Assembly: GCA_905250075.1 (NCBI GenBank)
Contig: CAJNOP010000014.1
Location: 1,008,537 to 1,072,536 of the forward strand
Source: Rotaria sp. Silwood1
Taxonomy: Eukaryota > Rotifera > Eurotatoria > Philodinida > Philodinidae
Length of the DNA: 64,000 nucleotides
Reading direction: 5' to 3'
How positions within the stretch are numbered: the stretch's first letter is position 1; each line of letters starts with the position of its first letter. Under the pieces are notes generated by a model. That model ran no database searches and had not been told where the DNA came from. It saw nothing but the letters and a program-made list of their open reading frames with translations. This document shows positions 20,301 to 33,337 of this stretch, in pieces. The translations under genes were made by a program, and so were the position numbers.

Positions 20301-23300
20301 CGAATATGCCCGATTTTTCTCAATGCATACTTTGCTCTACACGTGTGCTCACTGTCATATCATATTCATAAACGAACAAAAACATGAAGTCGTCATTTTA
20401 TCAATTTTCTACACTGAAGGGACAAAAAAAACAACATCGTCCCATCACTTGTTCGTCTCTCTCGTCTTAAACCCCACGTGTACTTTAGACTAATGTCTCC
20501 CCATCATCATCATGAAGGGTTTCATGCATGACGACGATAGTAATTAGACTCTAATCAGTGCTTTTTCACTTGTATCGATGCTGCTCACATGGAGCAACGC
20601 AATCAATATATTTCTCTATGATAGAAAAAATAATTTATCAATATAAATTTGTGTCTTGACATTTATTTATCTCTGTTCTTGGGTCATGTCAAAAAAGAAA
20701 AAAAAAATCGAAATTTGGTTTATAATAGCATAGTTGCATATTACTGAATAAGTAGCTTTCGTGACTGTTGTTGTTATGAATTTGTATATGTTTTGTCCGC
20801 AAATATTTTTGCGTACATCAATACATATTTCCAAGGTAAAATAATAGCACAACACAATAACAACAATAAAAACAATCATGAAAAAAAAAACAAGGACGAT
20901 ACCTTCGTTGCCACCTATTCTTACCAGAAACAATACATAAGAAAAACAAGTACGTTTGATTAATATAGAGAAAATAGATTCAATAAAATATTTTCTTTCT
21001 CGATCTATGACGAATAAATACTGTTTTCAATAGATCCTATATATAACATCTTTTGTTTACGTGGTTTTTCATATGATCTTCAGATATTTTTGGAATACTA
21101 AAAAGTACATTAGATCAAAAAAAAACCAAAGTCATTGTACCCACATCCTACGCAAGCTTTCTCTTTTTCTTTTAGTTTCAATAGACACAATCAATATATA
21201 AATGGTAATATAAAAAATAATTTGTATTCCATGAGTGCTATTGTATGTATGTAGAAATAAAAATATGCATGCTGTCGTGGGTTGCGTTGATGACGTCTTA
21301 TGTAACAGCAGTGAATGCGCACACATGTAAGGAAAGGAAAAGATTCATTGTCTTGCCTCAAAATCATATACCAATCACGATAGGATCCGTGATTTTAATT
21401 ATGCATATATGTTAGCTTTCTGTTTATTTTTTGTTTGGATTACAAAGCAGAAATTGAAACTGTTATGGGTCAACGAACAGGGAGCTTTTGTTTTTAATAA
21501 AAGTAATCATTCGTAGATAAGAAAAACAAATGAAAGAGAATAGAACATAACCTACAGGTTCTACTAATGTATTGAACTAGCTGATAGACGATGAAAAAAA
21601 GACGCTACTACATAAATAATAATACTATATAGTTATTCACAAATATGATGAGGGTATTGTTTTGCAATAAAAAAAAATTACTTACAAGTTTGACATCGTT
21701 AGGTATAATCTGTTGTGCATATGTAGCTGAAGAATGTGTATCCGTGATACATACTGTGGGTGGTATTGCATGTAAATCGAACGAACTCATTGTATTTGTA
21801 TTATTATCTTCACTAACTGTGTTAATCGATGCTCTTGTGAGTCGTGATAATAGTTTTTGAGTATGAAAATGATTAGTTTTAGTATTAGATTGTTTATTTT
21901 TATTTGCATTGATAATATATAATTGATGATCACTTTTACTTGTTTTGATTATGGGACATTTTTCTTTATTGAATATTATTGTTCTCAATTGTGGATAAGA
22001 TGATGATTTACAAAATTGATCTAGTGATGAATGTTGAGGTTTTTTAAAGAAAAGGTGTAATGAAGATGAAAGTGCTTGATATCGACCATTTTTTTGACGT
22101 CGAAGTGTCATACAATGTAAACGTTTAAGTACATTCAAAAAATTATTTGTATGAATGGATGATATTGTTCTTGATAAACCAATATTTGATGATGAAAATG
22201 ATGACGATGACGATGAATGTCGTGAACATATATTTGAATCTGAGATATCAATTCCAGTGCCTGATTCACAAGAACTCAAATAAAACTTATGACGATCGGC
22301 GACATGAGGAAGCTCAAGAGAATCCATACAAACGTTATGTTGTAATATAATGTCTTTCATTAATATAGACTAAAAGGTACGGTTGTTTATATAGGCATGA
22401 AATCAAGAATGACTGATGAATATTATCTAAAGTACATGGTCAACACATATATAGGATATATTACGAACGAGTGAAAAGGAAAAGATCAAAATATAGAAAG
22501 AAAAAAAAAAGGAGAATGCGTGGGCAAATAAGTTTTTCAACAGAGAAAAAAGAGAGAGTAAGAAGAGAAAAAAAGTACTCCCTATTTCTTCACAACAAAT
22601 GTTTGACGTCGACAAACGAACTATTAGTGTTGTCATTAAATGTAAGAACATTCAGCCACACAAAAAACGGCACTAAATATTGACGTCATCTTTCTTTTTC
22701 TTTTTAACTAATGAGACAGTTGTAGTATGGCAAAGGGGATACATTGTCAATGACTATAATCTTATGTAACATTGATTATTTAAGAGAATTATTTAAGCAT
22801 TTATAGTTTGAACGAGAATTGCGTTCAAGTGCGTTTCTTTTCTGTCATTATGACATTCTTTGTTACTAATGCATAGTTACTAATATTTGTTCAAAATTAT
22901 GTATTTTAACTTACAATAGAAACAATTTCAGGCAAATCATCATCAGCTAAGATGTTATTATTGTTTGCTGTTGTCGTCGTAGTAATATTAGAAGAAAGAT
23001 CATCTTTAATGAAATTATGTCCACGCTAATAAAAAAATTAAAAAAAAAGAAAAAGAATAAACTACATAATGTTGTAGAAAAAAACAACAATATAAGATTT
23101 TATAGAGAACTTTAGAGTGCAATATATGTCATGAAGACAACTAAGATTTACTTAATTTTATGAATGTTATAATGACATGAACAGAAAACATTACCACAGC
23201 AAAAGCATGTAATTATATGTTGTCCTTCGATATGATTTTCAACTTGAAAAAACATGTAATTAAATAAAACATCTCTATTATGAATAGAAAAATGGCGTAA

Positions 23301-26300
23301 ACATTTTTAACCTTCTAATGAAAGATCATCAAAAATGTTACTTTTCTTTTTTTCTAACTCTTAAAAAAGGCATGATTTCCAATGTTTATAAAATATCATG
23401 AATTAATTTTTCTCAATAAGACATGAGAAGAAATTTATTATGCTTCATTGTATTATATATTCTACAGTGTTTTCGCTATTAAAGTTTCTTATAAACATAC
23501 TACAAAGCATGCAATCTATTGGTAGAGATTGTACCAAAAAAATAGAACAAAAACTTTTTATAACAAAGTCAATCATCTACATTTTATAATAATAATTTAT
23601 TTTACATGAAAACACACTCAAAAAAAGAAGTTTGTAATCTTGAAAAAGATAACATAAATAATAATGTAGAATTTTTGTAGACAATTAACCTATGTTGAAA
23701 GAAAAGAAAAGAAAAGAAAAACATAATTATTATTAATTTTTTTTGCAACTCTCAAGAATAGAAACTAATGAGAGAACATCCGTACTTATCGAGTACTGCT
23801 CGACTTCACAAGCTGATTATATATTAATTTCTCTGTGACTAATATGAGGCAGAAGATATTCAGATCTACCGTTTCTTTTGATAGAACTTTGAAATTCTAG
23901 ACTTCTAGATTTTTCCATTGGAATTTTCTATGAATCTGCTCATGTTCTTTTTGAAACAAGACATGACTATGATGTGTAGTGCAAAGAATAATGAGACTAG
24001 AGTCTTTTGAAATATTTTTTTTAATCTCATAGAGTCAAAAAAAACAATATGCAATGGAATTGTGTTCGACAAATGAAGATACTTACTGAAGCATGAAAAA
24101 CATTTGCACCTTAGGTCAACATATATTTAAATACTCTTTTATCTCTCTTATTTGATTAAAAAACGTAGACAGGTCATGAATTTCGTATCTGTTAATCTAA
24201 ATCATGTTTTAATAGAATTTTCATTCAAATAATATGCGATGAATAGATAACTAATAGAAAAAAAAAGCTTCTTATAGATCTTACTACATACGAATTATTT
24301 CTAATACAAATGAGGACTATCTTTGTAAAATAAAGAAAAATCATATAGTCGTGAACCAAAGTCTTCCACCCCCATAGTTCGTCTATTATAGTTGTTGGAA
24401 GTGTGAAAATTGATGTGCACTAACAATTTAGTTCAGAAGTACGAAGCCATCCTGATTGCTCAAATACAACGAGAATTATGATGAAGGACATTTATTTTGG
24501 CTTCAAGCTTCTAGCCTGAAAAAGATTATGTACTAAATTCTCTATTATATTTTATTAAGTAATTGATTAAACCTTGATATTTTAGCATGTAATTAGAGTC
24601 CAATTCATACTCTTTTTCTTAAACACAAGATTTAAAAACATTGTATGTAACAATGGTCAATTTCACAAGAAGCTGATATACAAGTTTTAGCTTGATTCAC
24701 TGAACTATTAATGAGTTATGGTTTCCAAAGACCAGTAGATAGTGCCTTCCCCGCAATACTCTAAATAATGAAGAATATGCCAAGCCAAAAAATTCTTTTT
24801 CAAAGTTATGAAGTTAAAAAGATAAATCGATACGATCTATTACTATCTATCATAATTCTCGTTTCACTGAAACAATGGAGGTAAACTCTTGTCTCAGGCT
24901 AGTGTTCTTAGTAAAGTATCTACACACAAGTTTTCTAATCCGTAACATTTATGATAGTCAAGATGTAGACAGAAATGACAGGCTTTTATCCACTACTGTG
25001 TGTTTTTTGTAATCCTAAGAAGTGTCAATGAGATAAATAATCGATGAATGACATTTTTCGTTGTAGAAAATCTTGTAAATTCGATACTGATACACATTGA
25101 AATCATTTGAATAAAAGATAATTTTTAGTGATGATATTTTTAAATATAATCTGTAAATTTCAATCGAACTATGTTTACAGTTTACTGAAAAAAATTATAC
25201 TCGATAATCTTCATATGGTATTTTCAAAATAGAGAAAGTTTTTTGTTAATTATACTTTTACTTTTAAACGATAAACTTATTATAATAAAATGAAAATCTA
25301 CTTCAAGACGTTTCAAAAGCCTCTTGATATTATCTAACTTGGTCATGACAGTCTTTCAATACACTAATAGATATGAGTCCCTAATACTTATACTTTCCTT
25401 ATATTACTTTGATGAAAGACACAATGTTAAAATACGTCTACATCTTTCAGTGTGAATGGCAACCAATCTATCAATCGATTTAAATAATTTACTAATTCCT
25501 TATGAATCTATTGAAAATCTTCGAACCTTACAGCATAATAAATTGATTTTCGTCGAAAACCTGAAGCTAAAATCTAATTATTTATAGTTATATGTTTCTT
25601 ACAGAAAGAAACGAAAGAACAAGTACAACATTTGATTAATAAAGAATTATTCAAGAGTTTCGACCCCTGTCTGTTAATCGACGTTATCTAAATGAAGATA
25701 AATGTAGATAGTTTACTGAAATATACAGATTTGTAGAGAAAGATTAAACTTATTATCAGAAAAGATAAGAGTTTGAATTTCATCGATATTATAAAAAAGT
25801 TATACTTGTTTTAAAGATCATATCTAAGCATTTTTTTTTCAAAAATAAAATATATGCTTGTAATGTCTGAAGCGAAATATTCTTTTCTATAGATTTTGAT
25901 TCGGTTCAATAAAACTCGACAAGCTCTACGAGATTATGAATATACAAAACAAAACTGATCTTATTACCAAAACAATGCTTGGATTATACGAGACAGATTA
26001 ATAAAATTTTTATGTATTGAGTACAGCATCAATATCTGATACTACATCTTAAATAATCAATCCTCAGTTGATCAACTAATTTTATTGAAAGTTGAATATA
26101 CTCTCCCGCGCAATGTATGTGAAGTTTTTATTAGTCTGTCTGATTTTCTCTGTGTTTTGTCTTGGAAACAAGATTAGAAGATTCTTTTGATATTCATATT
26201 TTTTGAAGTGCTTGTTGAACTATATCAAATCGTATAAAAATATCTAACAATTAATATTTTGTTCAATTTTAATCATGTAGATGTTACAAGAATATGTTGT

Positions 26301-28732
26301 GTTTCTGCTGAACAAAGTAAGATGTAAAATGCTGAGACATGTATGATAAAAGAAACTACAACTTTTTACGATCTCGATGAAGTTCAAACAATTTTCTTTC
26401 CAAATGATAACTTTAACTTTTCTCTACAAAACTGAGCTTTTCAGTTAATTATCTATCTATGCATTTATATAAAATATGCAGAGGATTTTATCAATCTATC
26501 ATCAAAATAAAAGCACTTTTTTTTTAAAGCACACTCTTGTGTTCATGTAGTACTGAAAGTTCTCCATTGTTTTGTACATTCATGTTTAGGCATATATTGA
26601 TTTGCTGAATAAAAAAATTCAAATATAGTGAAAGTACATTCAATGTTAGATTCATACTAATTGATATTCCTTTTTTTTTAGCAATTCTTCAGTTTTAACT
26701 TTAAACTTGTCGTTACTTTAAAAGCAACATTTAAGCAAAAGTGATTTTTTTATTCTACTAAGTTGTGAAGTTTTTTATGATCCTATATTTTGAAACCTTC
26801 TACTTTATTGAAATATTATATAACAGGAGTATTGAGATTAGATTCTGTCAGGTCCAAGTTCGGAAATTTTGAACCTAATGGCTCTAGTTGAAGTAAACAG
26901 AATAGAAATATATGCCACCAAGACCATCGTAGACATTAATATCGATGCGTCTCAGACATGCTAGTGATGACACATCACAGACGTTATAGAGATCTCTAGC
27001 AAGGTCTTCCCTTCATCACAGATCGTGACAGACGCCTTAGCAACACTTATGCCTCGTCTCCTCCCCGCATCACAAACTGTTGAAGACGTTGACGTATATG
27101 AATAAAGTTTTTTTTTTATAATGTGTGAACTATTTCCTTATGACATTTCTGAAGGACCACATAAATGGATGTTGAAAAAATGTATTCCAAGATGAATGGA
27201 ATAATAAAACAACCTTCTTGGAATTATTAAGAGTAAACACATCGTGTTTTATGTTTTAATCTCTCAAGAATTGTGCTAATAATTTTTTCAATTACTCTCG
27301 GAAAAATACTTCAAGTATAATAGAAGATTCTAATTATCATGTTCTTATGAACTGCATTTTTATTAATATATAGTTCAGTTTATTTGCATACGAACATATT
27401 TCACATGCATTGACTTGACCTTTCTATATAAAGCTATTCATATATGTTTGATTATCTGTTAATCTGTCAACGTAGTATTGACACTGTATGATCTTGAATA
27501 AATTACTATGTAAAGCATGATATACAAAATTTTGACTATGAATAGAAACGCTAATTAAGAATGTTTTAAATATAATTGAAACTGTAATAAATATATATAT
27601 ATGTTTTTCTCTACACTGTTTTAAATAATGCTTAGGAAATTATTAAAAACTGAAAGAATCGTAAATATAAGCTAATACAAAATGTTCATGTCCTAACAGA
27701 TTATCTTCATACTTTTTTTCAATAATTAATGCTAAGGAAACAAGGAATTAGGAAAAAAATTGAGGAAATAGCGACCACATGTAGTTTGTTTTCTTGTATT
27801 TGTCACTAAACGATGTGTTCATGGCATTGCATTTTTTCTGCAATAAATAAATGCAAAAGAACACATCAGTTTATAAAATGACAGACAAATTTAGTCTGAC
27901 AGAATAAATTACTGTTTTTGTCTAAAACTATTGCTATAAGTTAAAAATGCACACTGAGGAATCAGTAAAACAAAAAAAACGAGCATAAATTTATGTGAAT
28001 CCTACCGATGAGAGTACCATCATTATGTTCGACTTATTCTTTATTTTTGCAGCAAATCATTACAAGTCAAAATATGAATATACTAAATGATAGAGAATTC
28101 TAGACGTCGTCAGAATGTAGAATCAAGTTTTCAAAAACCTGTTTGTCATACTGATGACAGCTTGAATAAAGCAACTGTAAAAATTTTTCCGTAAGCTTTA
28201 ATGCACCAGACAGCAATATTTTTAAGTAGTGTAGCCTATTTCTAATTTTTTGCTTCTTGTTTTTTTTTTTGCAAAGTCATAAAGTACCTAATAAATTTTT
28301 TATAATGACATGCACTTGAAGCTGAAATAGTTCGACTCATCTTTCATGTCAACACCTTTTTTCAAATGAATGAAATATTTTATTATGAAAACATATTCAA
28401 TTTGAAAGTGTTAGAACACCTGTCTTGCAGGAAAAGACAAGCTGTGTGCTAACAATATAGGCAAATATTATATAGAATAATAGACTTTTTTCTATAATAA
28501 GTAATGAGATTTTGAAAAAAAAATAAAGTCATGTGGAAACATAAAGAAAACCAAATGACGTTTTTCCTTTCGTAACTAAAAACATATTTTCTTAGACACT
28601 TACATGCAAATGTATTTGAATCCCTTGATGTACAAAAGGTTCTGTGTTAATATGATCAATTGCTGTGTTTTTTTTAGTTGTTTTAGATTCCAAAAGAGAT
28701 ATATCATCTTTATAGTTTTGTGCCAAAGGCAT
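17373..28732 (-). CDS. RPS6KA: Ribosomal protein S6 kinase, 90-kDa type (RSK), two kinase domains
   Basis: Thirteen exons join in frame into 812 residues: 28732-28604, 23025-22915, 20183-20115, 20049-19927, 19869-19788, 19714-19553, 19496-18882, 18823-18480, 18404-18233, 18180-17983, 17926-17775, 17720-17580, 17513-17373. The start MPLAQ equals that of vertebrate RSK1/2. The N-terminal AGC kinase has [32 protein letters not shown] and activation loop [12 protein letters not shown]. The linker keeps the turn motif [12 protein letters not shown] and hydrophobic motif FQGFSYIAP. The C-terminal CaMK-type kinase has YAVKII, DFGFAK and the ERK-site loop [16 protein letters not shown]. The tail ends in a basic stretch ([10 protein letters not shown]) like the ERK docking site. 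RSKs act downstream of ERK and PDK1 on ribosomal, transcriptional and survival targets. The CTKD catalytic loop reads VHRDLQPRN instead of HRDLKPSN. Inclusion of the 23-codon exon 20183-20115 could be alternative. Confidence 0.92.
21686..22360 (-). CDS. RPS6KA: Alternative long first exon of the RSK gene (225 codons, Ser-rich)
   Basis: The frame starts at an ATG at 22360-22358 and runs 225 codons to a consensus donor (GTAAGT) at 21685. It ends in phase 0, exactly as needed to join the kinase exon at 20183 or 20049. It would give a 957-residue isoform replacing the MPLAQ start. The sequence is Ser/His/Asn-rich, with a run [10 protein letters not shown], several basic patches (for example [17 protein letters not shown]), no membrane segment and no domain that I recognise. 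Vertebrate RSK3 likewise has a distinct basic Ser-rich N-terminus, so an alternative promoter is plausible. It could instead be a separate short gene whose next exon I have mis-assigned. Confidence 0.5.
23026..28603 (-). other. RPS6KA: 5.6-kb RSK intron, without recognised genes
   Basis: The donor at 28603 (GTAAGTG) and acceptor at 23026 (TTATTAG) bound an AT-rich intron about a hundred times longer than most introns here. I see no coding frame above 60 codons and no RNA gene. A relatively GC-rich block lies at about 26840-27110, with three spaced CATCACA words. Poly-A/T tracts and TA runs are frequent (for example 27591-27601). Confidence 0.55.
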
Positions 28733-31700
28733 TGTGATTAGAATCAACAATTACAACAAAACTTTCGAATAATAGTTACAAAATTTGCAATTTTCACCAA
28801 ATAATAATAATACGAATGAAAACTGATCGTTTCACAAGCGAATATTTTATTGATCGTTATTCTTCAATTTGATAGTCTCTAAAAGAGAAAAAAAAGAAAG
28901 AAGCATCCAATAATAAAACGACTATGATGAATTATTTTGGAACGTCTAACACAGAACCAAAGTGCACAAAGCAAGCGGAGGAACACATAAAGAAAAAATG
29001 CGCCGCTTTTGTCATTCAACGGTTAGCTTTCCTGTGTCATCCCACGAACGGAGTGTTTAGAAGAAAAAAAAACTATATACACAAAATAGAGTGACATAGT
29101 TATCTAAGACAGAAAGAAAGAAAAAAAACTTTACTATTATGAAAGACTTCAAGCTAATATTACATGAGTAGTCAGGATGTGCGTATGTAAAATAGCGGAT
29201 AGAAATGCAATATAGAACTAAAAAGAAAAAAGAAAAAAATAGATTTTTATTCGAGTTAATTAGTTTGATTGCCAAACAGACCGCCTATTATAATAAGTGT
29301 TGAACGCTATGTTTTTTCCTCTTTCTTTTCTGTTGAAAGAAAAAGAAACTTCGGATATTAACAAACCTAATCAATAAGGAAACTTAATAATTAATGACAA
29401 TATTGACGTCAGAAACTATTTTTCTATTTCATAAAGGTATATTCAAATGATTACAATGATTGATATATATATATATGTAATATATAAAAGCAAAATAGAA
29501 TGAAAGGTCAATGTTTCAACTGAACGGCATACTATTTATTGTTTTGAGAAAAACTTTTTGACGTTGAACTTGAAAGAAAAGAAAAAAACAACAAAATTTG
29601 ATATCTTATTGCGTGTAGTATTACATGTTCTGTGATTGAACAATAAATACAAGATCGATAAAAGATACAATGACAACTATGAACTCATATTAGCTGTCAA
29701 CATATAGACAAAAAAAGATTAAGTATGCATAATTTACGCCTTCAGTTTTTTTTTCTTTTGTATAAAACCCTTTCAACAGTTCATCAATCAATTTTACTCA
29801 TTTCCATGATCATTTTATGCTTCATTATCAAAGTCTCAACTCATGATAACAAGATGATTATTGAATGTATGACATTTCTAAAAATAGAACACATATTTCT
29901 ATCTAGCCGATAGTAATTAAATCTATAATTGTGATCGTGATTGACATTGAAACCTTGGAAATATAGAAGTAGAAAACCAACTTTTTTTTTGTGTTTTATC
30001 AATTTTCATTTTATCGAACTCGTTATATTAATTGTTTCTTTCAAAGAGATAACTAAATTCAATGAAAAAATTATTAAAACAGAATATTTACGTATCTCAA
30101 TTGTTTTCTAAGAGATCAATGTAATGATAATAATTATAGACTACTTTTGAAAAAAGGACAGATATACATATTTCAGTTATACCGATTCCAGAACGTACTG
30201 AATTATTACAGAGAAATGAAAAATCTTTATCAATCGAGAGAATATAATTTGTCTCTCTATTATTTCATTTATTGAATAAACTATGCAAAGATTTAGCACA
30301 AGAATATTTCGGTCAGAATATGATTTAGAAATTGTAAAAATATACAAAATCAGTATTTAATTGTTGATAGTTCAATGTTCTGATTAACTTCATGTACATG
30401 TTTGAAAATATCGAAAATCTTTTTCTATATAATAGTTAGAGGTTTCTTTTAGAAAGACAGTTTGAATTTTTTTTTTCGATTATCCTTGCCAGTTCAAATC
30501 GATTTACATTCAATATTTTTCTACACATTGTTTTTTTAACCTTTCGTCTATAGTCTATAATTTTTCACACTTCCCCGAATTCTTTTTGAAACAGTTATTA
30601 AATATACTCAATCATCGTGGCTTCAGTAAGACATACTCTATCATAATTCCATGCATTATTGTTTTCGAAATGAAACAGACCGAATAGCTTATGCAATCAT
30701 ATGTTTAAAAACATCATGAACTTCATTGACAGTTGCTTAACTGAATATTTTTGATCTTTTAGTACCTAAAAGCAAAGCTCTACTGTAACAATTTAACGAT
30801 AATGTTGAAATACGGCTCCCATAGACTAATCATTTTGCCTAGCTAGAAATGTGCGAGACCAAATTTTTTTGGTCCCAATCTAGAAAAAACTATTTCAGAA
30901 TGTATTTGTATCGCATCTAAATTAAAGTCTTCAATACTTGTTTCCCTTTTTTTAATTACTTAGTCGACTACTAGCACTTGTTTGAGTTGTCTCTCATGAA
31001 TAAAATTCTTATTCATGTCATTTATGATATAATTCCCTTAAAACCATAGAATATTTAACAATAATCTTCAGTTCCAGTTAGGAGAATTTTTTTAATTGTA
31101 GTTTTGATCTTGATAAACGAGATTAAAATAGTTCCTCGGATAGCTCTAAACCTGATAGTATTACAATTATCATGAATTTGAGTTTAGCCGTCAGTAGAAT
31201 ATTTGATCAATAATGCGTTGAAGAAAACTTTGAAGAGTGATTATCTTTTTCGAACAAAATTTTATTAGTTCTTAATCGACTTTGAAATGAAATTTTCTTT
31301 TTTTTTACATAATTAAATATAAAAGAGTAAAATTTTCATTGATTATTTTAACTAGTTGAAATAACCGATGAAAACATTCTAATCTTGTTTATTCAATGTT
31401 TTACTTGTTTTTATTTTTTATAACTACTAGTTAGCAGTATATAGGAATACACATATTCGTAGAACATGATGTCAAACATGATATTTATTTCCTTATTAAG
31501 AATATAGTTCCTATGGATTGTTTATATCAATCATGATCAGTAATTTTGGTTCTATCCGAAGCCGTAGTCAATATTCATGCGATATAAAACAAAGTTTTTG
31601 GAATAGGTCGAAAATTCACATTTGTTGAGTTTTTTTTTTGACCGATGTCAACTGATTTTAAGACTTATGTTTTGCATTAGACTAAGTCTAAAAAATAGTT

Positions 31701-32929
31701 TTGGAAAAAGTCTGCAAAACTCATTTCAATCAGCATGAAGAATTACTAGTAGGCTAGTAAATCTCAATACCGAAAATATTCTAAATTTAGCTTAGAACCC
31801 AAGGAATTAATTTTTGTATTTCATCAATGTCGACTACAGCTTCGAACATTGTAAAAAAAAACTAATCATGGCTGACATAAACAATCAACAGGAATTGCAT
31901 GGTTAATACGGAAATAAATGTCATATTTCACGTCATGTTCTACAAATTGGTGCATCCCTAGGAGCATTGGTTTTCTATTTTGCCATACAAGTAGATGATT
32001 ATTCAAAGTAAAAATAGTAAAAGTTAAAAGAGATGTTCATCATGAATATAGAAAAGTTCTTTTAGCTTATTCATTGGTCAATATCAGAAATCTCTTATTG
32101 AAGTATTGATATTAATTTTATATATGATTGTTATGTTTACTGTCTTGAGCTATTCATGTTATTCTGAAATTTGTGCAAATTTCGTTTACATTCGATCGAA
32201 TAATCCTATTTCCTCCTAATCAGAAGTCAACTGAAATTCAAAACTTCATCATCAAACGATTAATGTGTCACATTAGACTTGATAGTTTTTATTGTATTTG
32301 CGAATTAAAATAAACTTTTGAATATTGATGCATAAGTATTATCAGTTTATTTCAGTCTTAAGACATAATCTGTTACAAATGATTATATATCGCGATACAT
32401 GAAAACGGAGAACTTTAAAACCAAAAAGTAAATAAAAGAATTCTGTCACATAAAAGTGATCTATCATCATAAACATAATAAGTGTGACTGTTATAAAAAG
32501 AACAAAGTCTTTGCTATATGAAAAATAAAGTACAAATGTCAAAAAAAATCAATCAATTTTCATTTTATGTTCAGTGATCGCATCACATTTTCACAAAATT
32601 GATTATAGTTCAATCAATCGTTTTTTAATGAAGATTTGACTGTGTTCGACCTAGTTTTGGCAAAGCCAGACCAGTTTCGGTCTCTATTTAGACTATCCGA
32701 TCATCAGAAGAGTATCATATTATTGAATTTGATTATTTGTTTTGATGAAGTGTAAATGCAATTCGTTGAAGATAGTAGCGACGGATACTTAATGATAGCA
32801 AGGTTTGTCGTATTCGTCAAATGAATAAACCAATCAATCAGTTTTTAGAAAAAGTGATTCTTTTGTTCAAGTTAATTTCTATTTTTCTCTGTTGAATTAT
32901 TCATATGTATATTTCTTTTCTCTTTTCAG
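28733..32929. other. Divergent intergenic region between RSK and Mic10
   Basis: This holds the 5' flanks of both genes, which are transcribed away from each other. It is AT-rich with homopolymer runs. The frames 29057-29275, 29725-29913 and 32342-32542 are short, hydrophobic by base composition and unsupported. No RNA gene or repeat with clear boundaries was seen. Confidence 0.4.
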
Positions 32930-33337
32930 ATGTCATCACAAAATCATTTATTAACATCTGAAAATAAAAATAGTGAAAAATGGAATCAATGTTTAACAGA
33001 TTCAATTATTAAAACAGGTTTAAATATAATTCTTATAATTATTTTGTTGATTATAATAATTATTATTTTAGCTTCGGGTTTGACATTAGGTCTTGTCTTT
33101 TCGGCTCTGCTCTTCAAACGTAAATATAGTTTGTTTGTTTTTTGTAATATTAAAAACTGTGAATGATCTGATTTTGAAAGATTAGGTCGTCCATGGCCTG
33201 TTTTCTTCGGCACAGGTATAGGTATAGGAATGGCATATAGTAATTGTCAAAATGAGTTACGTTCACCTAAAGTTCATTCTCAATCATTACCAATAATACG
33301 ACCTGATCGACATGTATCAACAGTAAGAAAACCGTAA
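32930..33337 (+). CDS. MICOS10: MICOS complex subunit Mic10
   Basis: Three exons (32930-33017, 33072-33119, 33186-33337) join into a 95-residue protein. The hallmark features are the N-terminal EKWNQCLTDSIIKT, a first glycine-containing membrane hairpin helix (SGLTLGLVFSALLFKR), the short loop RPWP, a second helix with the GxGxGxG motif (FGTGIGIGMAYSNCQNEL) and a polar tail. Mic10 oligomerises in the inner mitochondrial membrane to bend it at crista junctions. Length and helix order match the family. The ATG directly follows a pyrimidine-rich TTTTCAG, so the mRNA leader is probably joined there by cis- or trans-splicing. The first intron is 54 nt, a multiple of three with no stop, and the genome can be read straight through it. 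Confidence 0.9.
33018..33071 (+). other. MICOS10: Mic10 intron 1: in-frame, stop-free, codes for a hydrophobic stretch
   Basis: Donor ACAG|GTTTAA and acceptor TTATTTTAG. If retained, it would insert 18 residues, almost all Ile/Leu, before the first Gly-rich helix. Removal restores the family-typical sequence (IIKT then ASGLTLG), so I treat it as an intron. Retention would yield a protein with a doubled first membrane segment. Confidence 0.75.
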
